A stretch of 64,000 bases of DNA from Anaerolineales bacterium (GTDB lineage: Bacteria; Chloroflexota; Anaerolineae; Anaerolineales; UBA11858), in contig JANQED010000132.1 of assembly GCA_028278545.1 (NCBI GenBank), positions 344,874 through 408,873 on the forward strand, given 5' to 3'. Below the pieces are notes generated by a model. The model had not been told where the DNA came from. It searched no databases and saw only the letters and a program-made list of their open reading frames with translations. The position numbers and the translations under genes were made by a program. This document shows positions 55,368-64,000 of this stretch, piece by piece. Each line of letters opens with the position of its first letter. Position 1 is the first letter of the stretch.

Positions 55368-57890
55368 TCATTCCTGCCAAGGGGCCTCGTAAATGATCAC
55401 ATCCCCTTGCTCGAAAGCCGCCGGAAGATGGCGCATGAACTTCGCTTCACTCAAACCGGTTGGGCAAGACGCGCTCCCTTGGGCATACTCGATGCGCTCC
55501 TTGAGACCCACGACCACATAGCGGATTTCATACTGATCGAGCACCAGCCGGGCTTCGGACCAACTGGGGGTGCAGTACAGGCGCTCGATATCCGCCCGGC
55601 GAGAGCCCAACAGTTCAGAGCCGCCGCGCCACTGCATCTCGTGAAATTCCCAACCCAGCACAGCCGGCTGACCGCTGTGCGCGGATATGCGCCCAAAGGT
55701 GGTAAAACTGCCCCCCACGGCCTCGGCGACCACCCCCGGAGGGGCCTCGCGCAGCCAGTCCATCGCCGCGGCCTCGTCAGGGGAGCTGCTGCGCAAATAG
55801 GCGGTGCCATCCAAGGTCCACTGCGAGGGCTTGAAGCCGTTGGTCTTCGTCCATAGGCCCAGGGCAGGGTAGATCAGCGCCAATCCCAGCAGCAGGAGCA
55901 TCCCCCCGCGGAACACCAGCTTCCAGGGAGATCGCAGTCCCTCCCACAAGGTGATGGTGGCGTAGGCAGCGACGATGCCCCACATCAGCCAGGCGATGAA
56001 ATAGAACTTGAAGATGGTGTTAATGCGGTAGCCGAACATGTCGCGCAGGAAGACGAACTCTGGGATCAGCACGAGCAGCCCGCCGATCAGCGTCAGCAGC
56101 ATGAGATATATCTGCGAGGGAGTGGGGAAATCCGGGGGATCAGCTTCGATATCCTCTTTTCGCTTCAAAGGCCATAAGTTGGCGATGGCAAATGTCAGCA
56201 AAACCACCAATGTCAGCAGAGTGCCCGGCGCGGTCAGTCGGCGGACGAACCCTTCCCTGAGCAGCGCGCCCCAGCCCGGCGCGGCTACTGACCCCAAGAA
56301 CGTGTTGGCAGCCGCGGCCGCTTCCGGGATGAAGTTGTTGAGCAGGGGTAAAGCGGCAATGATCCCGGTGATCGCCAACGAGATCAGCCACAAAGCCAGC
56401 ACCGCCCCCAAGGTGACCTGCAAACCGCCTTTCAACCCCTCCCGGTTCCGGCGGACGCGCCATAAATGGATCACAAAGGCTAAGATGGGTACTAAAAACG
56501 GGGCGAACATGATCCAGGTGTAAACGCCCCGCGTGACGTAGATGATATTGGGCAGCGGCCCGCCCGCCTGGGACGAGAAACCGAGGTAAAAGGGGAAATA
56601 CAGGCCGATCGCCGCAATCCCGAGGGCCAACCCGGCCGTGAAGAAGTCCCTCAATAAGGCGGCCAGGGACCCTTTGCGGCCACCTGCCCCCCTCAGCCGC
56701 CGCAGAGCGTACACTCCGGCAAACAGCGCCACATAAAAGGGGGCATCCCAGGTATTCAGGAAGGCCATCGCGCCCAGAACGATCGCGCTGAGGGTGAAAA
56801 ACGCCGGGCTGAGGCGCAGGCGCGGCCAGGAAAGCCTTTCACCCCCGCGATCAAGCAGCAAATTGAAGGCCAGCGCCATCACCAGGAAGGCAAAGGGCAT
56901 CGCTAAGACATGGGGGTGCAGGTCTGCCAGCAAATAGGAGAAGAAGGGGAACTCGTCGATGACATCGCCCTTGTTGACCCAGTTGAAGTCGAAATCCTGG
57001 ACGACGCGTGAGGCCTGCCACCACCACCAGTGCGGAAAACGCTCAGCCGGAGGAGGCTCGCTGAACCTGCCCATATCCAGCCAGGCCCATAGGGGAGATA
57101 CCAACGCGCCGCTTTCATCCGTCCGCCAGAAGATGCCCCCCAGACGAAGAAGGTGCAGCAAGCCGCCCAGGTTGCTGACGATCAGCACGAAAAAAGGAGC
57201 CAACAGGGCGGTCAACGTAGATCGGCTTGCCGCTTGCAGCTTCTTGCCGCTTACAGCTTGCCACTTGCTTCTTGCAGCCAACAGGTTATACAGCAGCCCA
57301 TACGAGCCGACCGCGCTGAGGGCAAAGACCAGCGAAACCCCTAAATTGAAAGCTACGCCGCCAGAAGTGCCCGCCAGTTTAGCCAGCATCGCCACCAGCA
57401 CGTAGCCAAAGTAATAATAAGAGATGGCATACCCCGAAAGCCAGGGATCGAAGGGCGGCAAAGTCGGCGAGCGCAGGATGGCATTGATGAAAGCCAGCTC
57501 CATCGGTTTTTCAGTGCCGGTGATCTCCGGGTTGGCAGCCCGCACCACGGCCCAGGCCGCAAAAGCGATCAAGAAGAGCAGCTCCACCGTCCACACCAAA
57601 CGCCGCTGCGTTCTGAACCAGGCCGCGATCTCCCGCCAGCCTCCACGGCGCGCAGACCAGAATACCACTCCCGCCAAAAGGAGCCCTGCCAGCAACTCTC
57701 CGCCGGCATCGTTCTGCAAGACCCCCAAAGAGCCGAGCAGCCAGAAGAGATAGCCCCACAGCAGCCATCCCAGGGCGCGGCTGAAGGCGTAGCCGCGGTC
57801 GGCCAGGGCCGGCAGCAGGCGGTAGGCCAGCGGAAAGGCCAATAAGCCGAGCAGGGATATCAGCAGGTACCAAAAAATGAAATCGAGCAT
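55368..57890 (-). CDS. DUF2298 (Chlor_Arch_YYY) membrane protein
   Basis: A large membrane protein of 840 residues with around 18 hydrophobic segments. It has the marks of DUF2298: PPFDPWLSGYAISYYYFGY near residue 150 and DEFPFFSYLLADLHPH near 311. The family occurs mainly in Chloroflexota and archaea; its function is not established to my knowledge, but its partners are GT39 enzymes and its layout is like an oligosaccharyl or glycosyl transferase. The C-terminal soluble part resembles that of GT39 neighbours. It follows the fusion gene by 15 bases. A short repetitive insert is at residues 205-222. Confidence 0.88.
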   Translation of the reverse strand: MLDFIFWYLLISLLGLLAFPLAYRLLPALADRGYAFSRALGWLLWGYLFWLLGSLGVLQNDAGGELLAGLLLAGVVFWSARRGGWREIAAWFRTQRRLVWTVELLFLIAFAAWAVVRAANPEITGTEKPMELAFINAILRSPTLPPFDPWLSGYAISYYYFGYVLVAMLAKLAGTSGGVAFNLGVSLVFALSAVGSYGLLYNLLAARSKWQAVSGKKLQAASRSTLTALLAPFFVLIVSNLGGLLHLLRLGGIFWRTDESGALVSPLWAWLDMGRFSEPPPAERFPHWWWWQASRVVQDFDFNWVNKGDVIDEFPFFSYLLADLHPHVLAMPFAFLVMALAFNLLLDRGGERLSWPRLRLSPAFFTLSAIVLGAMAFLNTWDAPFYVALFAGVYALRRLRGAGGRKGSLAALLRDFFTAGLALGIAAIGLYFPFYLGFSSQAGGPLPNIIYVTRGVYTWIMFAPFLVPILAFVIHLWRVRRNREGLKGGLQVTLGAVLALWLISLAITGIIAALPLLNNFIPEAAAAANTFLGSVAAPGWGALLREGFVRRLTAPGTLLTLVVLLTFAIANLWPLKRKEDIEADPPDFPTPSQIYLMLLTLIGGLLVLIPEFVFLRDMFGYRINTIFKFYFIAWLMWGIVAAYATITLWEGLRSPWKLVFRGGMLLLLGLALIYPALGLWTKTNGFKPSQWTLDGTAYLRSSSPDEAAAMDWLREAPPGVVAEAVGGSFTTFGRISAHSGQPAVLGWEFHEMQWRGGSELLGSRRADIERLYCTPSWSEARLVLDQYEIRYVVVGLKERIEYAQGSASCPTGLSEAKFMRHLPAAFEQGDVIIYEAPWQE
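57225..57278. repeat. Short in-frame repetitive insert in the DUF2298 gene
   Basis: Imperfect copies of CTTGCCGCTTGCAG-like units follow each other here, coding on the minus strand for SKWQAVSGKKLQAASRS in a loop between membrane helices. The paralogous gene lacks it. The pattern is that of a dispersed bacterial repeat inserted without breaking the frame. Confidence 0.55.
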
Positions 57891-57905
57891 ACGTGTTTTC
57901 GGTGG

Positions 57906-60900
57906 TTAGTCGTCAGGTGCGGTCAGCGCCTCACTGTCCACCTGGTAGATCACGGTCTCACCGTCCCGGAAGACCTCCGTCCACAGCGTGCCTTCATAAG
58001 CGGGGAACTTCTCCAACCCGGAGCCGGCGTATTTGGCGCGTTCTAACTGACCCAGGACGATATAGCTGACGTCATAGCGCTCCAGGAAATCACGCACCCA
58101 CTGCATATCCCCGGTTTGATAGAACTCGTGCACCCCATCGACGCGCTCGTAAACCCAATCGTGGGGCACGATGGTGCGCTGCTGGCGCATATGCCAGTTC
58201 CAGCCCACCACCCCCGGCAGGCCGGTATAGACCGTGTAGCGCGTGCCCCAATGGTATTCAACCTGGTTGGCTTCCACGATCACCGGCGATCCGACGATGT
58301 TGTCCTGCATCCAGCGGATGGCATTGTAATCCTCGGCCAAATCCAGATCAGCGCCCTCATCGTAATAGTGGGCATACTGCATGTAGGTCATGCCATCGAG
58401 GGTGTGCGGCGCGTCCCCCGCCATGCGGTCTTTGATCTTGGCGAAGCCGCCCAGGAGTGGGTATAGGGCCGCAGCAGCGACCAGGAAGATAAAAGCGATC
58501 TGCCAGGCCAACCGCCAGCCCGCTCTCCATGAAAACCACCCCGACAACAGCCAGCCAAAAGCCGCCGCCGCGCTGACCGAGAGGAAAGTCCAGGCTTGCA
58601 GGTAGAACTTGAAAACGGAGTTCATGCGGCCAATATCGCCAATCACATAGACCACTTCGATGGTCAGCGTGAGCACCAAAGAAGTGCCTGTCAGGAAGAG
58701 CACGAAACGCTTGGCATCGGGCATATCAGGCCGCAAGAGCAGCACACCGGCCCAAAGAGCCAGCGGCAGCACAAACCAGACGATGTTCACCCCCCGCCCA
58801 AAGGGGAATTGACCATCACTTAAGGCTTCACCGGGCAGCTTGATCCCCAGAGCGAGGATCAGGAACACCAACCCCAGCAAACCAGCCCAAATCAAGCCCC
58901 GGTACGGTTCCAGCTTGCGCAAAGCCGAGACCGGGGTCTTAGCCATCCAATCGACCGTCTCGTAGAACATCCATGAGACCACCAGGAACAAGAACAGTCC
59001 CCAATGAGTGAGATAATCCGAAGTTGGGGTGTGCGAACCAAGCCAGATTTGCAGTTGGCTGTATCCCTGGCTGTACCAATGAGCATACGGCTGATAGATT
59101 CCGTTGGACAAAAGCAGCAGCAACCCGACCAGAACGATAGGAAAGGAGAACTGCTTGATGTTCCTGAGGGGGTCTGAACCCACGGGAGGATCTGCCCCCC
59201 AATAACGCCAGGCCGCGTAGCCCAGGGCGACGGCCCCCAGGGGCAAATAGGTGTAGATATCGGAGAGGTTCACAGGATACATGGCCCCGATGGCCAGCCC
59301 GCCTAGAAATAGACCCAGCCCCACTTGCAGCGCAGAACGCCCTCCGTTTCGGGCCCAGGCTTTGCCCAAGACAGCCGATAAAGCCCAGGCGACCACCAGC
59401 AAGGCAATTGGCAGGGCAATCATGTGGGCGTGCAGATCAGCGTATAAGAAGGTGAAGAAGGGGAACTCAGTGATCGGGGTGCCATGTTCGGCGGCGATCA
59501 CCCGGCTGGGGTTCCAGTACCACTCGTCCAGGCGGTAAGGCAGGGGCGTCCCAGTCAGCGCTTTGAACAGGCCCTGGATGGACCAGATCAATTTGCGCAC
59601 CAGACCGGCCCCAGCAATCTCCTCCGCGGACACGACCATCCGCTGATAACCCTGGACGATCATCCGCAGGATGCCCAGGTTACCCAGCACCACCATCCCC
59701 AGCGCCCCCGAGAGGCCTCCGATGAACTGGCGCGAAGAGAACCTGACTTTCGACCCAACGCCGCCAGAGGCCGCCCCCGGCCCGACCAGATTCCAAACGA
59801 TGGAGAAGGCCCCCATGGCGACCATCGCAAACAGGGTCGGCAGGATCAGGTTGTAGGCGAAGGACGGCACGATCCCCAAGAACTTGACCAGGACACCCAC
59901 GATCAGAAAGCCGTAGTAGTAATAATTGATATACCCGCCCGCAAACCAGGGATCATAAGGCGGGAAAGAAGTGCTCTTCAACACGGCGTTGAAATACGAG
60001 AAGTCCATCGGTTTCTCGCCGCCCTTCCAGGGGTGCCACAGATCGGGGTTGCCCAGGCGGATCAGCAGCATCACCACGAAGAAAACCAGGAACAAGCCTT
60101 CCACGATCAGATAGTAATTTGCCCGCTCGCGCCACTCACCCAGCAGTTCATCCTTCTGGCGGTAGGCCAGATAGCCGCCCAGCAGCGCCATCAGGGAGAT
60201 CGCCGCCCCAATCGTCAAACGGCTAAAGGGGATCCGCGCCGAACCGGCCAACCACACCAGATAGGCCAGCACCAGCATACCCACTGTACGCGCCAGGGGA
60301 TAGCCGCGATCGCTCAGCCCAGGCAGGGCGAAACGTACCAGGGGATAGCTGATCAACCCCACGATGAAAACGCTCAGATACCAGACCAGCACGCCGACAA
60401 ATTGGTTGCGGTTATGCAGGGCCTCAGGATCGAACAGCTCCGACCAGGTGCCCCCGGCACGCTGCTCCGCTAAACGTTCGGTGGGCAGCATCAGATTCCC
60501 GGGGAAAGTATCCGCTTTACGGGGGGTGACCCGCACCACCTTCGAGAGGTCAACAGCCCCGAGCAGCGCTTCTACCCTGGCGGGGTCGAAATCGGCCGAT
60601 TTTTGGAAAACGAATACCTTGGGGTGGTCATAGACCGTGAAGGCTTCTTCGGCGAATTGATCGTTGATCTCAAAAGGCCCCAGCGATGGCTTGGACTGGA
60701 AGACCTGCACCAGCTCGAAACCGAGATTCCCCTCGAAAGTGCCCGGCTCGGCGACGTTGTAGCACCACTCGATGCTCCGCTCAGCCGGGCAGCCGATCAA
60801 CTGTCGGTAATACGCCGATGTCAGCGGGTAGCGTTCGGGCACGCGGGTAGTCGTGCCCCATTGGCGGCTGGAAGTGATCAGCAAATAATCCGCCTGAGCC

Positions 60901-62840
60901 AGGGTGCTGGTGAAACGCCCCAACTTCTCTTCGTTATCATCCCAATACATCTCGAAATTGAGACCGCCCTGATAAATGCCCCCAAAGGGATCGTAGCCAT
61001 CCATGCGCAGGGGCAAGCCATCGTCCCAGGTGCTCTCATTGGCAATTGCCGTTCCCGAGAACGACAGCTCCCCCTCTCCTTGCAGCGCGAAGTTCAAATA
61101 ATAGGTGTCGCCTTGAACCAAGGTCACCGGCGGATCGAGCTTCAAGGTGTACCCCTCACCGCGGGGGTCGCTCAGCGCGGCGAATCGAGAGGTCACCACA
61201 GCAGTGGCCACCGGCTCCCCATCCAGCCGGAGCGTCAGGCCGAGCGAGAGAGTCTGTTCACCTTCCGCCAGACCCCCAACGTCCAGGACATGCGGCAAGG
61301 TGATCTCAGCCAGGCCGCCGCTCTGCTGGGCTACAAACGGGGTCTGATAAGGGGCATCGGCGCGGATCGTCGAACCTTGCGAGAAGGGCAAAGGCTGGTG
61401 GTAAACCCCCTCCTCGCCCTCGATATTCAACGTGATCGGCCCAGGGAAGTTTTGGAACATCCAGCGGGTGGCTTCCACCCGCGGGTGGGGCTGGGTATAG
61501 ATCCTGGTGAAGGAAAACGCCCATCCAAAGGTGGCAACCAACACCAAACCGCCCAAACCAAAGGCCAGCACCCGCCGTACGTTGGCGCGCTGCGGCGTTC
61601 CCACGTCCAAACGCGCCAGGGCAAACACAAACCAGGCCGCGAAAATCGCCAGCGTGGGGTAAATGGGCAACTGGTAGCGCATGGTGCTGTTCCACTGCAG
61701 CGACTGCCAGACGAAGTACAGCACCGTCCAACCCCACAATAGGATGTGCCGCCGCCACTCGCCTTTCCAACTGCGCCAGCCCATCCACAGGAATCCCGCC
61801 CAGGCGGACAATCCCAACGGCAGGCCCAGCCCCCAGGTGACCAGGTTCTGCCATGAAAACCATACCGGGCGGCGGGCCCACTGCAACGCCGGCGGGAAAT
61901 CCACATCGCCGCCAGCCTGGGCGCGCAGCGAGGTCAGATTCTCGATCCATAGCGGATTGGGCTTCAACCCCAGGAAACCCGGCCCGGAGAAGGCATACGG
62001 CTGCATCATGCGGAAGGTTAAAAGGCCGACCAGGCCTGCTAAAACCACGTATAGCATCACGCGCCCTGCTTCCCGTTGGCGTTCCCCAGGGGTGAGTCGC
62101 AGCAGATACAACGCCGCGGCCCCGGGCAAGACCACGGCCACCGGCGCGGCGTTGACCTTGGAGGCCACGGCCATCCCCAGGACCAACCCAAAGAGCATAC
62201 TCGGCCAGAAAACCGGGTGGGACCATAATCGTGGCGCGTGGCGCGCGGAAAGGGGCACCTCCTCGCTCCCCGCCCCTCGTTCTCCGCTTGTCAGCACCTC
62301 GACGGCGAAGTAGATTGCCAGGAAAGTAAAGAAATTGGTGAACGTATCGACGGTGAAGAAGTGCGACTGCTGGATCGGCAGCACAGCGAAGGCATAGAAC
62401 GCCGCGCCCAGAACGCCTACACGCCGGTCGTAAAGGCGGCTGGCCGTCAAATAGACCAGCCAGACCACGGCCAAATCCGTCAGGGCCGAAAGCGCCCGTC
62501 CCACCAGATACACCTGCCCGTACCCCGTATCCCCTAGCCAGTCCGCCACGTAGCGCACGATGAAAATCGGCAAAGTGCCGTACACAAAGAAGCCGTGCCC
62601 GCGGTTGTGGGGGTTCAAACTGGACTCGGCGGTGTTGAAGTAATCCCCCAGGCTCTCCACGGGGACGATGCTGGTTTCCACCATGGTCAGAAAACGCTCG
62701 TCCGGGTGCAGGTGCTGCTCCTCGTCCCAGTCCAGCCCCACCAGGCGCAGGTACGCCCCGGCTATCAGGATATAGGCCATGAAAATAATATAAAGCCAGC
62801 GGGTGCGCGATCTCTTCTTGGGGGTCGGTTCGTCGATCAT
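57906..62840 (-). CDS. GT39-like and DUF2298 fusion membrane protein
   Basis: A 1644-residue fusion. The N-terminal half (to about residue 830) is a GT39/PMT-like glycosyltransferase with the loop HLHPDERFL near residue 45 and about 12 helices, then a large beta-rich outer domain. The C-terminal half is a full DUF2298 unit starting near NQFVGVLVWYLSVFIVG, with PPYDPWFAGGYINYYYYG near 965 and TEFPFFTFLYADLHAHM near 1121. The C-terminal half is paralogous to the next gene. A low-complexity patch, SGERGAGSEEVPLS, lies near 185. Genes on both sides are 15 bases away. The physical joining suggests the two units work on one substrate. Confidence 0.88.
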   Translation of the reverse strand: MIDEPTPKKRSRTRWLYIIFMAYILIAGAYLRLVGLDWDEEQHLHPDERFLTMVETSIVPVESLGDYFNTAESSLNPHNRGHGFFVYGTLPIFIVRYVADWLGDTGYGQVYLVGRALSALTDLAVVWLVYLTASRLYDRRVGVLGAAFYAFAVLPIQQSHFFTVDTFTNFFTFLAIYFAVEVLTSGERGAGSEEVPLSARHAPRLWSHPVFWPSMLFGLVLGMAVASKVNAAPVAVVLPGAAALYLLRLTPGERQREAGRVMLYVVLAGLVGLLTFRMMQPYAFSGPGFLGLKPNPLWIENLTSLRAQAGGDVDFPPALQWARRPVWFSWQNLVTWGLGLPLGLSAWAGFLWMGWRSWKGEWRRHILLWGWTVLYFVWQSLQWNSTMRYQLPIYPTLAIFAAWFVFALARLDVGTPQRANVRRVLAFGLGGLVLVATFGWAFSFTRIYTQPHPRVEATRWMFQNFPGPITLNIEGEEGVYHQPLPFSQGSTIRADAPYQTPFVAQQSGGLAEITLPHVLDVGGLAEGEQTLSLGLTLRLDGEPVATAVVTSRFAALSDPRGEGYTLKLDPPVTLVQGDTYYLNFALQGEGELSFSGTAIANESTWDDGLPLRMDGYDPFGGIYQGGLNFEMYWDDNEEKLGRFTSTLAQADYLLITSSRQWGTTTRVPERYPLTSAYYRQLIGCPAERSIEWCYNVAEPGTFEGNLGFELVQVFQSKPSLGPFEINDQFAEEAFTVYDHPKVFVFQKSADFDPARVEALLGAVDLSKVVRVTPRKADTFPGNLMLPTERLAEQRAGGTWSELFDPEALHNRNQFVGVLVWYLSVFIVGLISYPLVRFALPGLSDRGYPLARTVGMLVLAYLVWLAGSARIPFSRLTIGAAISLMALLGGYLAYRQKDELLGEWRERANYYLIVEGLFLVFFVVMLLIRLGNPDLWHPWKGGEKPMDFSYFNAVLKSTSFPPYDPWFAGGYINYYYYGFLIVGVLVKFLGIVPSFAYNLILPTLFAMVAMGAFSIVWNLVGPGAASGGVGSKVRFSSRQFIGGLSGALGMVVLGNLGILRMIVQGYQRMVVSAEEIAGAGLVRKLIWSIQGLFKALTGTPLPYRLDEWYWNPSRVIAAEHGTPITEFPFFTFLYADLHAHMIALPIALLVVAWALSAVLGKAWARNGGRSALQVGLGLFLGGLAIGAMYPVNLSDIYTYLPLGAVALGYAAWRYWGADPPVGSDPLRNIKQFSFPIVLVGLLLLLSNGIYQPYAHWYSQGYSQLQIWLGSHTPTSDYLTHWGLFLFLVVSWMFYETVDWMAKTPVSALRKLEPYRGLIWAGLLGLVFLILALGIKLPGEALSDGQFPFGRGVNIVWFVLPLALWAGVLLLRPDMPDAKRFVLFLTGTSLVLTLTIEVVYVIGDIGRMNSVFKFYLQAWTFLSVSAAAAFGWLLSGWFSWRAGWRLAWQIAFIFLVAAAALYPLLGGFAKIKDRMAGDAPHTLDGMTYMQYAHYYDEGADLDLAEDYNAIRWMQDNIVGSPVIVEANQVEYHWGTRYTVYTGLPGVVGWNWHMRQQRTIVPHDWVYERVDGVHEFYQTGDMQWVRDFLERYDVSYIVLGQLERAKYAGSGLEKFPAYEGTLWTEVFRDGETVIYQVDSEALTAPDD

Positions 62841-62855
62841 AAGCCTGAACGGTAT

Positions 62856-64000
62856 CTAACGCTCAACCGGGGGTACGAAGTAGATATAGAAGTCCTTGCC
62901 TTCGATTTGCGAGTCGTATAAACCCAGCGAGCCTGTCGGATACAAATCCCGCAGGGTCTCCATCGCTGTGGCGTCCTCGGGCTTGAAGAGGAACATCTTC
63001 GTCCTGGGATCATCCAGCGTCTCAGAGAGCTGGTCGGGCCACAAAGCGTAATCCCGCTGCGGTACCCCGGCCCGGATTCCCACCAGGCGCGTGTCCACCC
63101 AATGGGGATAAGGCACCACCCAGGCGCTGTCTTCAGCCCCCACGGTGTCGGCGAACTGGCGGATGACCGCGCCCAACTGAGAGGTATTCCATGCCCCCAG
63201 GGCAAAACTATCTCGATACTGCCTGAAGACGAGATCGTAATTCTGGGCACAGGACCACGCCAAAAGCAGCACGCCCACGCCCCAGGCCAGCCGCTGCCCC
63301 CAAACAGGGCTGCGCAGACTCCCTTTGAGGGTGGTCAGCAGTCCATCGAGCGCCATCCCCACGATCAAGAATACGGGGATCAACGCGCCCCCGGTGCGGT
63401 TAAGCGAGGGGTTCTCCCCCGGGAAAGCCAGCGACAGCACCGAGGTCATCATCAGCAGGGGGATCGAGACCAGAAGGAACAAGTCCAACCACTCTCTGCG
63501 GCGCAGATAACGCACCGTCAGCATCACCCCCCCAATGAAGAGCAAAGCCGCCGAGACCACCCCCAGAGCCGGGCGGTGAGTCACCGAATGCACCCAGATC
63601 TCGCCATTATCCCAAAAGAACATCGTCATCGCATTCCACAGGTTCTTGAAGAAGGTCTGCCAGGCCGGGTCTGAGAAGGGCTGCTCGACCTGGGTCATGC
63701 GCGTCATCATGCGGTAGGAAAACGAGCCCATATTCGCTAGCGCGAACCGCAGCAGGGGCAGGAAGACCAATAACGATGCCGAAATCAACACCACCAACCC
63801 CGAGAACGCACCCTGGCTAGCCTTTCTCTCGCGGCGGTGTGCTAAATACAGCCCCACAGCGACCAGCACGAAGATGGGCACAAACCGGAAAGGGCTGTAG
63901 CCGTGCAAGCCCAACCCCAAGAAAAGCCCGGCTAATAAGAAATCATTGTGGTTGCCCCGGCGCAAGCCGCGCACCAGGAAATAGATCGTCGGCGCGGCAA
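62856..64000 (-). CDS. GT39-like membrane protein (5' end outside the window)
   Basis: The C-terminal part (at least 381 residues) of another GT39-like protein; the frame is open to the window edge, so the start is lost. Several hydrophobic helices are followed by a soluble C-terminal domain ending in GKDFYIYFVPPVER. The stretch FLGLGLHGYSPFRFVP at the visible start is typical of the middle membrane region of this class. It precedes the fusion gene by 15 bases on the same strand. Confidence 0.82.
   Translation of the reverse strand, partial: AAPTIYFLVRGLRRGNHNDFLLAGLFLGLGLHGYSPFRFVPIFVLVAVGLYLAHRRERKASQGAFSGLVVLISASLLVFLPLLRFALANMGSFSYRMMTRMTQVEQPFSDPAWQTFFKNLWNAMTMFFWDNGEIWVHSVTHRPALGVVSAALLFIGGVMLTVRYLRRREWLDLFLLVSIPLLMMTSVLSLAFPGENPSLNRTGGALIPVFLIVGMALDGLLTTLKGSLRSPVWGQRLAWGVGVLLLAWSCAQNYDLVFRQYRDSFALGAWNTSQLGAVIRQFADTVGAEDSAWVVPYPHWVDTRLVGIRAGVPQRDYALWPDQLSETLDDPRTKMFLFKPEDATAMETLRDLYPTGSLGLYDSQIEGKDFYIYFVPPVER

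Noticed and set aside
59484-61742. Long plus-strand frames (329 and 379 codons) opposite the fusion gene
   Set aside because: They mirror the GC-rich minus-strand gene; the translations are rich in Gln, His, Pro and Arg with no known motifs.

Overview
The window looks like part of a chromosome from a Chloroflexota bacterium, most likely class Anaerolineae. This is inferred from gene families and style, not from an rRNA gene. The signs are several DUF2298 ('YYY') and GT39 membrane proteins, Thr/Pro-rich extracellular tails, a lipoprotein binding protein with a Val/Glu-rich spacer, an RpoC with a long coiled-coil insert near its N-terminus, and a tungsten-type aldehyde oxidoreductase beside a luciferase-like (possibly F420) enzyme. 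Most genes lie on the minus strand.

Left edge (1-4.9 kb): a T-box leader serving a gene beyond the left edge, tRNA-Ala(GGC) just upstream of it, a TupA-like ATP-grasp enzyme, and a MocR-type regulator divergent from an aldo/keto reductase, with an inverted repeat between the two. A 14-codon relic of a second aldo/keto reductase follows.

Catabolic region (4.9-29 kb): about 19 minus-strand genes run nearly without gaps, most overlapping by 1-8 bases or separated by no more than 15. In transcription order they are an XRE-cupin regulator, FAD oxidoreductase, nitrilase-family amidase, a 77-residue protein, LLM oxidoreductase, peptide-type ABC importer (binding protein, two permeases, two ATPases), metal-dependent amidohydrolase, MFS transporter, M1 aminopeptidase, aldehyde:ferredoxin oxidoreductase (AOR), ThDP 2-oxoacid decarboxylase/synthase-like enzyme, HisC-like aminotransferase, LarA-like racemase, gluconokinase and 6-phosphogluconate dehydrogenase. 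A second XRE-cupin gene sits upstream. I infer a route that imports and hydrolyses an amide or peptide, transaminates the product, decarboxylates the 2-oxo acid to an aldehyde and oxidises it through AOR, feeding electrons to ferredoxin. The substrate is unknown. This is the best candidate for an undescribed system.

Mobile, AT-rich region (29-33.4 kb): a GT39 membrane protein, a GC-rich intergenic element, a broken membrane-protein gene, an intact IS982-family element and the C-terminal stub of a tyrosine recombinase, ending next to initiator tRNA-Met.

Core and envelope region (33.4-47.2 kb): an FtsB/DivIC-like gene, tRNA-Leu(CAG), and a plus-strand operon of a histidine-kinase-like protein lacking its phosphoacceptor His, a double-LysM protein and an LCP transferase. 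Next comes a glycosidase-like/SnoaL fusion behind a promoter carrying a LexA-like palindrome. gyrA and rpoC follow on the minus strand, each with a recognisable promoter. rpoB is not next to rpoC.

Right region (47.2-64 kb): a large sensor histidine kinase, three tandem PlsC-type acyltransferases, cmk, and four large GT39/DUF2298 membrane proteins, one a GT39-DUF2298 fusion of 1644 residues. The layout suggests an operon for envelope glycan and lipid assembly.
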